Positions 22,796-32,216 of a stretch of DNA of 64,000 bases are shown piece by piece; positions within the stretch are counted from its first letter, which is position 1, and each line of letters starts with the position of its first letter. The notes under the pieces are model-generated. The model did not search any database. It saw only the letters and a program-made list of their open reading frames with translations, and was not told where the DNA came from. The translations under genes and the position numbers were made by a program. Location: the NCBI GenBank assembly GCA_964019695.1, contig OZ026520.1, forward strand, positions 29,856,120 to 29,920,119, read 5' to 3'. This DNA comes from Loripinus fragilis (taxonomy: Eukaryota > Mollusca > Bivalvia > Lucinida > Lucinidae).

Positions 22796-25396
22796 TGTTA
22801 CGACATAATGCCGGTCAGGAAGGAAGAGGGGAAATTTTATTGGAAAATTCCTTTTTGCGATGACGATGCTACCAGGGAAAAATAATGCACACAACTAGCA
22901 AAAACTTTTCAGTACTTTATGTACTAAGAAAACATCAACAACACATTAATATACAATGACACCACCTACGCTGTTATTTCTGGCTAATTGACCATCCTAT
23001 ACTAGAGCAAGTTGCCACTCCAAGATTGTTTCAATTAGAACCAATCTTGGACTGTCCTGTTCTAGATGTACGTCAACTAGTCAGAAATAAGAGACGTAAA
23101 GAATATGATTAACATATAACTTAAGAAAAAAAACAATTGGATCCTTTAATATTTAAGTTCTCGTATTGACGAGAAATCTCGAGATTATACGCGTCTCGCG
23201 AACACTATGTCTTCTAAGCTGCACGTGTGTCTATTTCAGACCATCGGCGCTGAGGTGATCGAACCTGTACTTTGGTCGTCACTGGATTAACGTATTCGTG
23301 TTATCTGTTACGCGTACTACTGATCGTTACTCAAGACGTCAGTATTAATTTATGTCCTCCTGATCATATCCCACGTTGGGACGTCAGATTTTTCATATAA
23401 CCATTCGAGCCGGTTGGCTTCCCATTTGGTGGTACTACGTTGTAACGATTGGGGCTTTGATCCACGCTGGTCGTGGCCTAAGGGGGACAACTATTATGTG
23501 CCCTCAGGTACTTATCAATGGCTCACCAACTTTCAGCCTCCAACGTAGGAGGGGACACAAGAGATGATTCTGCAAAAAACAATCTATATTTAGAATCTCA
23601 GAATCACTCTTTTGCGTCGATAATGGGGTTGTTCGTTCGCTTTTCACAAAAATAGAAATAATTTCAGTGGTCTTACTCTTTTAAATTACAGCCTAACCCT
23701 ATAAGTGCGCGATTAGCCCACACCCGTGGGTGTATGGCAAACGGCTCTCATGCGGTTAGGATGGATCGGCTCTTCTAAATACCCACACTTAAACTTATAT
23801 AATAGAGAAGTATTTTTTTAGTGACTGGCCTATGTCAGCGCTAAACAATACCTCTTATGCCAAACGAACAAACCCATACGTAACAAACTCTTCTATACAC
23901 TGTCGTAACGTCACCCTGGTTGAGACGCTATCGCAGCCGAAACATCAAGATCCTGTGGCCCTTTTTCCCTTCAAGGTCACGTTATCTAGATAGTTTCGAG
24001 GTTTACACATACTGATACCAATTCTCTTAAAATTCCAGGAAAAAGGTTGAACAGTGTGGTGCCGACGTAACGTTTGGACGTTTACGTCGGACATCACCCT
24101 GCCCACGCACTAATTTCGTACATGTATAACGTATCAGTTGTAAACAACTAATTATGACCTCTCGGCAAAACATATACATCAATATTGAGAGATTACATTC
24201 TGCTGTTTTATGTGTGTAAAACCGTACAATGCTTTCTTACATTTATTTTGGTGTAACACCAAAATGCTTTACATTTACTTTGGTGTAACGAAAATATCTT
24301 ACATTTACTTTGGTGTAACAAAAAATATCTTACATTTACTTTGGTGTAACAAAAAATATCTTACATTTACTTTGGTGTAACAAAAAATATCTTACATTTA
24401 CTTTGGTGTAACATTACACCTACCTTATCTCTAAACATACATGTCAGCTATCACCTTATTTATGTAAGTGTGTTGTAGTGTATGCACCTAACCCTTATTC
24501 TTATATGCGTCAGATATAACTCGAGGTGACACAGACAGGTCGCTACAGAAAGTCGATTATCACTAGCAGTTAAATCGTCTTTCCAGCAACGCCGTACAAA
24601 TCACAACAATTTAAAATCTAGCTGCTAAAATTGTTTTTCACCTATCGGTCCCTGGTAAATCTTTCAGCATGCCATTATAGTTTTAGGTGCGGGCCCGACA
24701 TGGCCTGTGACTACATTTGTCCGAAATAACCCGACGAGTCCATTCGGACAGCTTTTACTATAGCCGCAAGAATGGTCCCAGCAGATTTTTAGGCAATACG
24801 CATGTGCGTAACTTCATACGCAAGTGCGTAACAATCGCTATTTTCACCAAAAAAACGGGACGTTATTGATAACACCCGAAAGAACACATACACGGAATGC
24901 TGGCCGATTCAACAGACGACAAAATAGAAAACGAGTGACTTATTATTTCAATACAATGTAACATGCTAGAGACATCGCGATTCAATGCAATTACACGGAT
25001 CGCCATCGCCCTATCATGTACAATATCAATACAGTAACGATATATATAACTTCACGTACCTTTTATAATAATGAATAGCATCTCTATATCGAACCTTTCA
25101 TCGGTATGTTTAAAATGTCCCCTAACAAGAATGGGAAATTCCATCCTTTATATATTGAAAAACGCACAAGATTTCCGAGATATTCAAGAAGAATAAGGAA
25201 AACGTGCAAGCGTTGATAAATATAGATACAATGAATTCCATCTCAGACAAACCGACCTTTTATTGGGACTATCAAAAGAAAGAGTACCGTATCATGGTTC
25301 GAATAGGTGCCCAGGTGCATACCTAAACCACTGCGTATTTGTGCGTATACGCAACCATAGCTGATTCTGTTATTCCAGCCATTCTGTATCGTAACA
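22796..25396. mobile_element. LTR-like (probably solo LTR) insertion, 2,601 bp
   Basis: It starts TGTTACGACA and ends TGTATCGTAACA, so the termini are an inverted TGTTACGA/TCGTAACA within TG...CA. It is flanked by the 5-base direct repeat ATTTA (22791-22795 and 25397-25401). TG...CA ends with a 5-bp target duplication are the signature of LTR retrotransposon integration. There is no ORF above about 63 codons and no visible gag/pol, so a solo LTR of unusual length or a non-autonomous derivative fits. A 31-bp tandem array lies inside. Confidence 0.7.
24235..24420. repeat. 31-bp tandem array inside the LTR-like element
   Basis: About six copies of TCTTACATTTACTTTGG followed by TGTAACAAAAAATA, the middle ones nearly identical. 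Each unit holds TTACA and TGTAA, so single copies can form small hairpins. Confidence 0.93.
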
Positions 25397-25508
25397 ATTT
25401 AGGCATTATATATCTCACAAAATAACTTTGGTGCCCCCAGCAGTGGCGGGGTATTATGCAGTGCTTGCGGTGCTTTTATTTAACTATCACCATCATCATC
25501 ACCACCAC

Positions 25509-25946
25509 CATTAGAGGAGCATGGTGGCTCAGTGGTAGAGTGCTTGACTCGAGATCAAGGGGTTGTGGGTTGGAGCCTCACAAGAGGTACTGTGTTGTGT
25601 CCTTGAGCAAGACACTTTATCCTCTTCTTAGTACTGGTTCAACCCAGACAGACCCATTCTGACATGACTGAAAAAATGTTGACTGGGACATAAAGAAACA
25701 GACCAGCTTACAAAACCACCATCATCATCATCATCATCGTCGTCTTCCTCGTTGTCATCATCATCATCATCACCATCGTCCTCATCATCGCCATCATCAT
25801 TATCATCATCCTCACCACCATCGTCATCATGTTTTTGATTAACTTGCAGGTGCAGGGGTATCATTCACATCAATGCCCTTCTCCAGGTAGCTGGCTAGCT
25901 GCACACATAGCAGATCTGACATCTGAAATCTGTGTGTTCCTTTCTT
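25509..25946. repeat. SINE, CAT microsatellite and dispersed repeat in a row
   Basis: 25509-25700 is a type-S1 SINE with a decayed B box (GGTTGGAGCCTC). 25715-25830 is an interrupted (CAT)n repeat, giving a false acidic ORF on the minus strand. 25829-25946 repeats the sequence at 20234-20345. Confidence 0.75.
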
Positions 25947-26029
25947 GTATTATAATGAGTTCTATCTGGTTTATTACAATGAACATTGTGATGGTTCATT
26001 GTACACATCAAGAGTCACAGGACAGAATT

Positions 26030-26625
26030 TCTGAGATGTTGCCCAGTACCCGCTACATCATATGACCTATGCACATGTAAAGTTTGAAGTTGCTACATCC
26101 AACGGTTTGGGAGGAGATTGCATTTACAAGAAAATACATTATATGACTTTGACCTTGGGGGTCAAGGTCACACAAAATATAGCCAAGTACCCTCTAAATC
26201 ATGTGACCTATGCACATGCATAGTTTGAAGTTGCTTCCTCCAACGGTTTTGGAGGAGATGCATTTATGAAAAATTCATTATATGTAGCCCAGTACCCCCT
26301 ACATCATATGTTACCTTTGCAGCTACAAAGTTTGAAGTTGCTAAGTCTAACGGTTTAGAAGGAGATACATTTACAAGAAAATACATTATTTTACCTTGAC
26401 AAGGTCACAGGAAACTTTGCCATCATGTGGCCTATGCAGCTGTAAAGTTTGAAGTTGCTATGTCTAATAGTTAAGGAGGAGATGCATTTACAAAAAAATA
26501 CATTATTTGACATTTGACCTTAGGGTCAAGGACACACAAAATGTTGCCAAGTACCCTCTACATCATGTGACGTATGCAGCTACAAAGTTTGAAGTTGCTA
26601 GGTCTAATGGTCTATACATTTACAA
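26030..26625. repeat. About five tandem units of 108-140 bp
   Basis: AAGTTTGAAGTTGCTA recurs at about 26081, 26221, 26329, 26445 and 26585. Each unit contains CATCATGTGACCTATGCA and GGAGATGCATTTACAAG. Degenerate satellite-like DNA in the e7-e8 intron. Confidence 0.85.
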
Positions 26626-27351
26626 GAAACATGACAGATTCATTTTGGTACGAAATTAATATACCCTTTTTTCTAAATAACAAGCCAAGACTGCTCCTAT
26701 AGGATCCTTGTCCTGTTGAATCCAGATAAATCCTTTTTTGTAAAGCACTGTAGATCCAAATCAGCCGGCTTATAAAAGAAGTCATCTGATCAGGACCCAT
26801 ACTGCTTTTCAATCTGCTTGCAAATACAAACTTATAATTGGAATGCTGCACGTTAACAGGACAAAAATTTGGGAGGAGTGTAGTGCATAAGAAAATTCTG
26901 TATGACAACAGTTCACTCTTTCCTTGCAAGCACCTACTTTTGATGTCTGCTGACAAAATGTTGTTCCTTTTCTGGATCTAAACTGTTTAGCCCTCTGATA
27001 GCAATGGCATAGCTAGAACGCTGAAAAGTTAAGCACATCAAAGGGAGACTTCTGTATCAAGCAATGATTTGCAACAATTACATCCCTTTTCAAAATGGGA
27101 ACTTCTCTTAACCGAAAGAATTTGCGAATTCTTTCATTTAGGAGCAGTTCCTTAGGGTATGGAAAATCACTTTTACCACATAAGGTGAACTCCCTTAAGT
27201 GTAACTATTTTTATAACACACGTGCGTATACTGCGCAATGGGCGCTACGCCAATGGAAAGTGTTCATTAAAAAAAATTTAAGTAATTTTGTAAAAAATTC
27301 AGTAAACAAAACATGCAAAATTACCCAGCATGCATATTGTCTTTTTTGTAG

Positions 27352-27532
27352 GTTCCATAATCATGGATGGTGCTGCAGGGACGGGTGATAATGCTGGTGG
27401 TGGAAGCGGAGGCAGCATACACATTAAAGTACCACTACTTAAAGGAAATGGAAAAATAACTGCAAATGGTGGGAGAGGAGCAGGACTTGGTGGGGGTGGA
27501 GCAGGCGGTAGAATATTTATGGATCTGGATTC
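27352..27532 (+). CDS. e8: glycine core of module 5, second part
   Basis: The acceptor is CTTTTTTGTAG and the donor GGATTC/GTAAGT. About 60 codons: G-S-I-I-M-D-G-A-A-G-T-G-D-N-A-G-G-G-S-G-G-S-I-H-I-K, L-K-G-N-G-K-I-T-A-N-G-G, then G-L-G-G-G-G-A-G-G-R-I-F-M-D-L-D. This is the textbook middle of the module. It begins phase 1 and ends after two bases of a Ser codon. The exon lies in the loop of a long inverted repeat (left arm about 27000-27257, right arm about 27868-28137), which could fold the pre-mRNA around it. Confidence 0.92.
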
Positions 27533-27548
27533 GTAAGTACTGCAATAG

Positions 27549-27783
27549 TATATGGGCCTTGACCCGAGAAAACCTGTCTTCATAGGTTTAGGAACAACAA
27601 AAGCACAGACCAGACTGCGCAGTCTGATCAGCGCCTTTGTTATTCCCTTATTGAAAAGTATCATATCTAAACTTGCTACAAGAGAGCTTTCAATTTTCTA
27701 TCTAGCCTATGTAGCTGAGGAGACCAGTTTGAGACTTGTTTTGTCGGAAACCTCGACAGGTTTGGTCAAATCAAGGCCCATAT
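27549..27783. mobile_element. Family-P MITE after e8
   Basis: Starts TATATGGGCCTTGACCCG and ends CAAATCAAGGCCCATA, with GCAGTCTGATCAGCGCCTTT inside. It begins 17 bases past the e8 donor. A relative at 46265-46512 begins 7 bases past the e14 donor. Confidence 0.8.
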
Positions 27784-28487
27784 TTGAGTTGGTACCCAGC
27801 ATAAGGTACAAGTTGGCATGTGCATACAACAAAGATTCAAATCAGTCTGCACATCTATGCAGTATGGTCATTGGGGTAGCTCCCATTACGAAGTTTACGC
27901 ATGTGCATAATAAAAATAGTAACATTCAAGGGAAATCACCTAATGTCGTAAAAAGTGATTTTCCATACCATAAAGAACTGCTCTTAAAGGAAAGAATTCG
28001 CTCCCACTTGGAGCGAATTCTTTCCTTAAGATAAGTTCCCATTTTGAAAAGGGATGCAACTGGAATGAATCACTGCTTGCTCCAGTAGTCTCCCTTTGAT
28101 TTGCGTAGCTTTTTCAGCGTTCTGGCTATGCCGTTGATGATCAAAAAGTCTTATTTTTCTGCCTGAAATGTTATACCCTTGGCTACCCATAGAGTGCCTA
28201 TCGAAGACTCTTATCTGGCTGCTTGTATGTGTAGGCTGATCTGATTCTTGCACACCACATCGGGATTTCCGTTGTTCTTACCCATGTGAGATAATTCTAC
28301 GTCACATACCCATACCAACCCAAATGAACAGCTGCAAGTCTTTCGCACCCTTGGCCGCATGTCAATCTGTGACGTTATTGTAATGTTAAAATGAAGTCAC
28401 CATATCGCATCTCAGCATATTCAGGATTTTTTTAAAAACCTTTTTCATGTTTTTCCAATAAAAATGAGGTAATTTGTGGTGAGCAAG

Positions 28488-28909
28488 AAAAAGAATCCAT
28501 TATTTGTGTGAGGATGGGATAGAAAAATCTGTCCCTCGAGATCACCGTTTGTCATCACTCAGCAAGCTTCGTGATACCAATTGGTGATCCTCGGGCAGAT
28601 TTTTCTATACCACCCTCACACTCATGATGGATTCTTATAAGCTTCAATGGGGGCACATGCGACTTTGTACACTTTGCTGTGTCCAAGCTCATTTGAAGAC
28701 TTAAAAATTACAGTAAAACCTGTCTTAAGCGGCCAATCAAAAATAGACAAAACAAAGGTCTTTAAGACAGATGGTAGCTTAATGCAGGTTGAAAGTATTT
28801 CAGAATGCTCTGCTATACTTTTGCCATGCATTAAGTGATAATCGGTCTTGAAAGTCAATGTTTGGTCTTTTTTTTTTGGGTGGCCGCTTAAGACAGGTTT
28901 TACTGTACA
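28488..28909. repeat. Two adjacent MITEs
   Basis: 28488-28639 has inverted ends around AGAATCCATTATTTGTGTG and TGAGGATGGGATAGAAAAAT, with a decayed relative near 60716. 28704-28909 is a well-preserved family-G copy, from TTACAGTAAAACCTGTCTTA to GGCCGCTTAAGACAGGTTTT. Confidence 0.82.
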
Positions 28910-29654
28910 GATCTGTTAGACCAATGAAGGTAAAATGGTGGAAATTAAAGCCTTTTCTTGCTTTAAAGCTCTCAGATGCTGTATTTATCGTGCTAATAAA
29001 TGTTAAAATGCCATTTTAACTTTAATGAGTATGATAAATTTCCTGCTGAGTTGAGCATGGAATAAGTTTTATAACTTCGAGGCCTTCTCATTCTCAGTGA
29101 GATAATTGCAAAACTTTACATATTGATTTCGAAATGTTTTGACTGTATTGTTGAATAATTGAATAAAACAGAGATGACCAATTAGCAATTTTGTTCAGTG
29201 TATATGTGTACACAGTTAGATGGTGGCCTGTGAAAGCTAAAATGAGCCAGTGTCCAGTGAAAGCTTACCGTTGGCAGCATGAATTAGTAGTGCTCTTCCG
29301 TGGTCCACTGCTACAGCACCGGAAGTCAGCCTGTTGACTCCCGCTGTGAAGCTACTGTCACCCAGGTTGTGACAGGCTAGTTTCTGGCATGGCTGCCACT
29401 TTCTAGTTTTGTGTAGAAGCCTAGAGAGAAAACTCCTAGATGGGTGACCCTCCCGGGTTAAGGAGCACCATCTATCCACCTGTTACAGGTGGTACTGGCT
29501 TACATGGTTACCAGTAGCAAGATCAGTCTTGAGAAAAAGACCAATCTGGTTCGTACCACAATCTGGTCCTGACCGCAAGACTAACCTGGACCTGACCTAG
29601 AGGCCTTATTGTATGATATTTTTGTTTACATTTTCCTTTATTTTTTCCCTTCAG
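28910..29654. other. Intron sequence before e9, no recognised element
   Basis: No open exon or clear inverted repeat. 29225-29600 has higher GC than its surroundings and is probably an old repeat copy. A stretch near 29431 (TAGATGGGTGACC) faintly recalls 5S rRNA box C but has no partner boxes. Confidence 0.4.
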
Positions 29655-29878
29655 TAATGCATTCAGTGGTAAGATGTCTGTTTACGGAGCTGGTAACGAT
29701 GATACACTGAATACATTCAAGGCCGGACCAGGTACAATATTTCTACAGGAAGGCAAGCAGCTTCTTCTCACAGTGAGTGGTGATACAGACTCCTCTATTC
29801 AGAACCAGACCTATGCATACATATCAGGGGCAGATGGTGAAGATGGTGAATTTTCCTACGACCTTCTAACTCTGGATG
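29655..29878 (+). CDS. e9: end of module 5 core and start of linker
   Basis: The acceptor is TTTTCCCTTCAG and the donor GGATG/GTAAGG. The codons read S-N-A-F-S-G-K-M-S-V-Y-G-A-G, then G-P-G-T-I-F-L-Q-E-G-K-Q-L-L-L and Y-D-L-L-T-L-D-G. F-S-G-K-M-S-V-Y corresponds to F-x-G-x-x-x-V-x-GG elsewhere, and G-P-G-T-I-F to GAAGTIY. The exon starts with one base completing the split Ser codon and ends phase 1. A family-G MITE and other repeats fill the intron before it. Confidence 0.88.
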
Positions 29879-30572
29879 GTAAGGAAATGGATGAAAGTTT
29901 TCAGGATTATTCCTGAATTCAGGATTTTGAGGCTGACTTTCCATAGAAAGTCAGCCTCAAAATACTGAATTAGGCAGAGTATAATAGCATTTCTGATATA
30001 TTTACAGTTTATCAAAAAAAAATTAACCATTTAAAACTTGAACTGTTAATATTTTGAAGGCATACTGCAAGTTTTAAAATTTGAATTTCAAAAGTTCAGG
30101 ATTTTGGAAATTTTGAACTCTCACCCATGTATGGATAAATCCTTTCTTTACTGATAGATTCTTGCAATATCTTGATTGATACAATAGTGTATGAAAAGTC
30201 AATTGTATGTTTTGAGGGTTCACAGGATACAATTTTCAGTATTTGTCTCTGAAGTTTGTTTTTATCCCAGGAAACAGTGCAGCCCCTGCTGGGATGCAAC
30301 TTTAAATTGCACCTGTTCTGGGTCTGCTTTGTTTGCTAATTCATCCATCAAGTCTTTTCTGATTGTGGTGACTTCTGATAGTTTTTATATCCTTTGCATG
30401 CAGCTTGGATCCAGATCAGACCTGACATATGACTCTTTTTTGTTGTTGAAGGAAAGTTTTTGAAAAAGTAACATTAAGAATAAAATTGCAAAGAATCATG
30501 CAAAATGACCCCACATGCATCCATTTGCAGTCACCAAAGGGTATCTACAGGACTACAATTGTCTTGAAAACT

Positions 30573-30713
30573 GATTTGATTTTTGGAATGTTCGTGGAAT
30601 CATGAATACTTAGGGTCTCTTGCAAAGAAAGTGAAGCCAATTTTGGGCTTCATGCTTACTTTGCAAGAGACCCGAAGTATTCATGATTCCATGAACATTC
30701 CAACAATCAAATT
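30573..30713. repeat. Hairpin with about 60-bp arms
   Basis: GGAATCATGAATACTTAGGG (from 30596) pairs with CCGAAGTATTCATGATTCC, and GGTCTCTTGCAAAG with CTTTGCAAGAGACC. The loop is about 20 bases around CCAATTTTGGGCTTC. It is well preserved, so it is probably a young palindrome. 29879-30572 holds no recognised element apart from a small hairpin at about 29930-29970 (GGCTGACTTTCCATAGAAAG). Confidence 0.88.
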
Positions 30714-31925
30714 CATTACTTATATTTACATTTATTATAAATATCTAGAAATTATTAATAATTTAGGTAAAAAACAGTTTTATATTTAATATGTAATCGT
30801 ATTAACGGTTTTGTTGGAGTGTAAAATGGAAAAGCGGAACAGCCAGTGTGAACACTGACTGCCAATGGAGCAAACAGGATGCTTGTTTTGCAGGTGCGAA
30901 TTAGGTGTGGCTCGCTGTCAATCACAACACCAGTGTCACTTCTGGCAAATGAATTTGATGTTCGAAGCGCATTGCATTGGCAAGCGAGCTTGGCAGCTGT
31001 CAATCATATATTATGTGATTCATGAGGTTATAAACAGGTGCAAAAATCTAAAGATTCATTAAAGGCATGCTTTGAAAATGTAAATATGATTTAATGACCC
31101 TTCCATCAGCTTGGATACACGAAAAGTGGTATTTTCAAAGTTAAACTGGGGGAGAATTTGGGTTTTGTACCTGTCTGGCTGTTTGTTCATTCTTTGTCTG
31201 TCTAGCTGTCCCTCCAACACAAAATCTGTAACTAAACTGATATCCAGTCTAGAGTGATGAAATTTAATCTCGCTGGGTAGAGAGCTGGCTGATTTAGGGG
31301 ATAACTGTATTCAAAACTTTCATTTGGGGAGGTATATCGTCGGATATACGGTCGGAACTTGGAAATTTATTTGTATAGCGACACCTGGAGCCATAAAAGG
31401 TGATTTCCGTAGCTATACTACAGCCCCACAGCCTTGAGACTGGGGATAAGTGGCCCCCACCCCCCTCCCCCCATAATTCTGAGTTTTGTTTGGGACTGGG
31501 AGGGGGCTCAAAAGTGTTTTATTCTCTGCAACCAGACTACAGGAGATTTGAAATCCCATCATTTAACAACCCGGGTAACACTCACAGCCCTGTCTGTGCC
31601 CCCACGAGCACCTTTACTTTCAGCAGAATTGTGGGTTATCTGTTATCATCTAGGTAATCTAGGTATTATGTGTATTCCCAATTATGCATTACCATATATA
31701 CTCGCAATATCATATAATGCACAGAAATTTATTTTTTTAGGGCACTCACGGCCTTTTCAGTGGGGGGGGGGCACCCCCCTGGGTCAGGCACTGAGCAAAG
31801 CAGGAAACCAGACCATGGTATAGTCCCAGTCAATAGTCAAAACTATTCCCTCGGCAATAGTTCAGTGACTCATGACATAGCAAAAATAAACAGCTACTCC
31901 ATATATAGATGGTTGGGTAATAATT
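30714..31925. other. Intron sequence before e10, no recognised element
   Basis: Contains C and G tracts at about 31455 and 31760. ORFs at 31400-31823 run through these tracts and have no splice framing or domain. A stretch near 31140-31330 with CTGTCTGGCTGTTTG may be an old repeat. Confidence 0.4.
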
Positions 31926-32164
31926 GAGCCAGTGCATGAGATTTCCAACAATGTGGTATGTGCGACAAGCAAAGCCTCAGCTCAGCCTGCGCATACGGGC
32001 AGTCTGATCAGAGCCTTTGCTCATCGCTTGAATATTCTACGAGTGCTAAGCTACTGACCTAACATCTTTTGGGGTTATAAGGTTAAAAGGAGGCTGCAAA
32101 TGCTCATCTGAGTCTATACTTGTCAAAATGCCACATTGTTGGAAATCACATATCGGGGCTCAAT
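31926..32164. mobile_element. Family-D MITE before e10
   Basis: GAGATTTCCAACAATGTGG at the left and CCACATTGTTGGAAATCAC at the right are inverted copies; the ends read TGAGCC and GGGCTCA. It ends 54 bases before e10. Confidence 0.85.
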
Positions 32165-32216
32165 TTTGACTATACTACAAACAGGCATGAAATAGCTGTA
32201 TATTCTTTTCCTACAG

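Larger units (their letters stand above)
21467..25478. mobile_element. Composite element H, split by a 2.6 kb insertion
   Basis: The left end has CCCCGCCACACTTTAGTGGCG and (TCCG)n near 21520. About eight degenerate units of roughly 150 bases follow (TGAAACTTCACAGATATGTT; CGTCACTCTTACCTTTCC). The right end, past the insertion, has GGTGCCCCCAGCAGTGGCGG and GGTATTATG. The two ends mirror each other (GGTATTATG next to a GTGGCG hairpin). The insertion occupies 22796-25396. Confidence 0.7.
27000..28137. repeat. Long inverted repeat flanking e8
   Basis: The left arm (27000-27257) and right arm (27868-28137) are inverted copies over about 260 bases. Left CCCTTTTCAAAATGGGAACT at about 27085 pairs with right AGTTCCCATTTTGAAAAGGG at about 28034. 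Left GGTATGGAAAATCACTTTT pairs with right AAAAGTGATTTTCCATACC. The outer parts (CATAGCTAGAACGCTGAAAA; TTTTCAGCGTTCTGGCTATG) also match. The roughly 610-base loop holds e8 and a MITE. Confidence 0.88.

Noticed and set aside
25628..25864. Acidic minus-strand ORF
   Set aside because: Translation of the interrupted CAT repeat next to a SINE.
27552..28034. 160-codon plus-strand ORF after e8
   Set aside because: It runs through a MITE and into the right arm of the long inverted repeat, begins inside the intron and has no domain.
29415..29470. Possible 5S rRNA fragment (TAGATGGGTGACC, CCCGGGTTAAGG)
   Set aside because: Only one short box-C-like word; no A box, no intermediate element and no 120-base 5S outline.
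31400..31823. 129-codon plus-strand ORF
   Set aside because: Proline-rich only because of C tracts; no splice framing that would fit e9-e10 phase and no glycine module.
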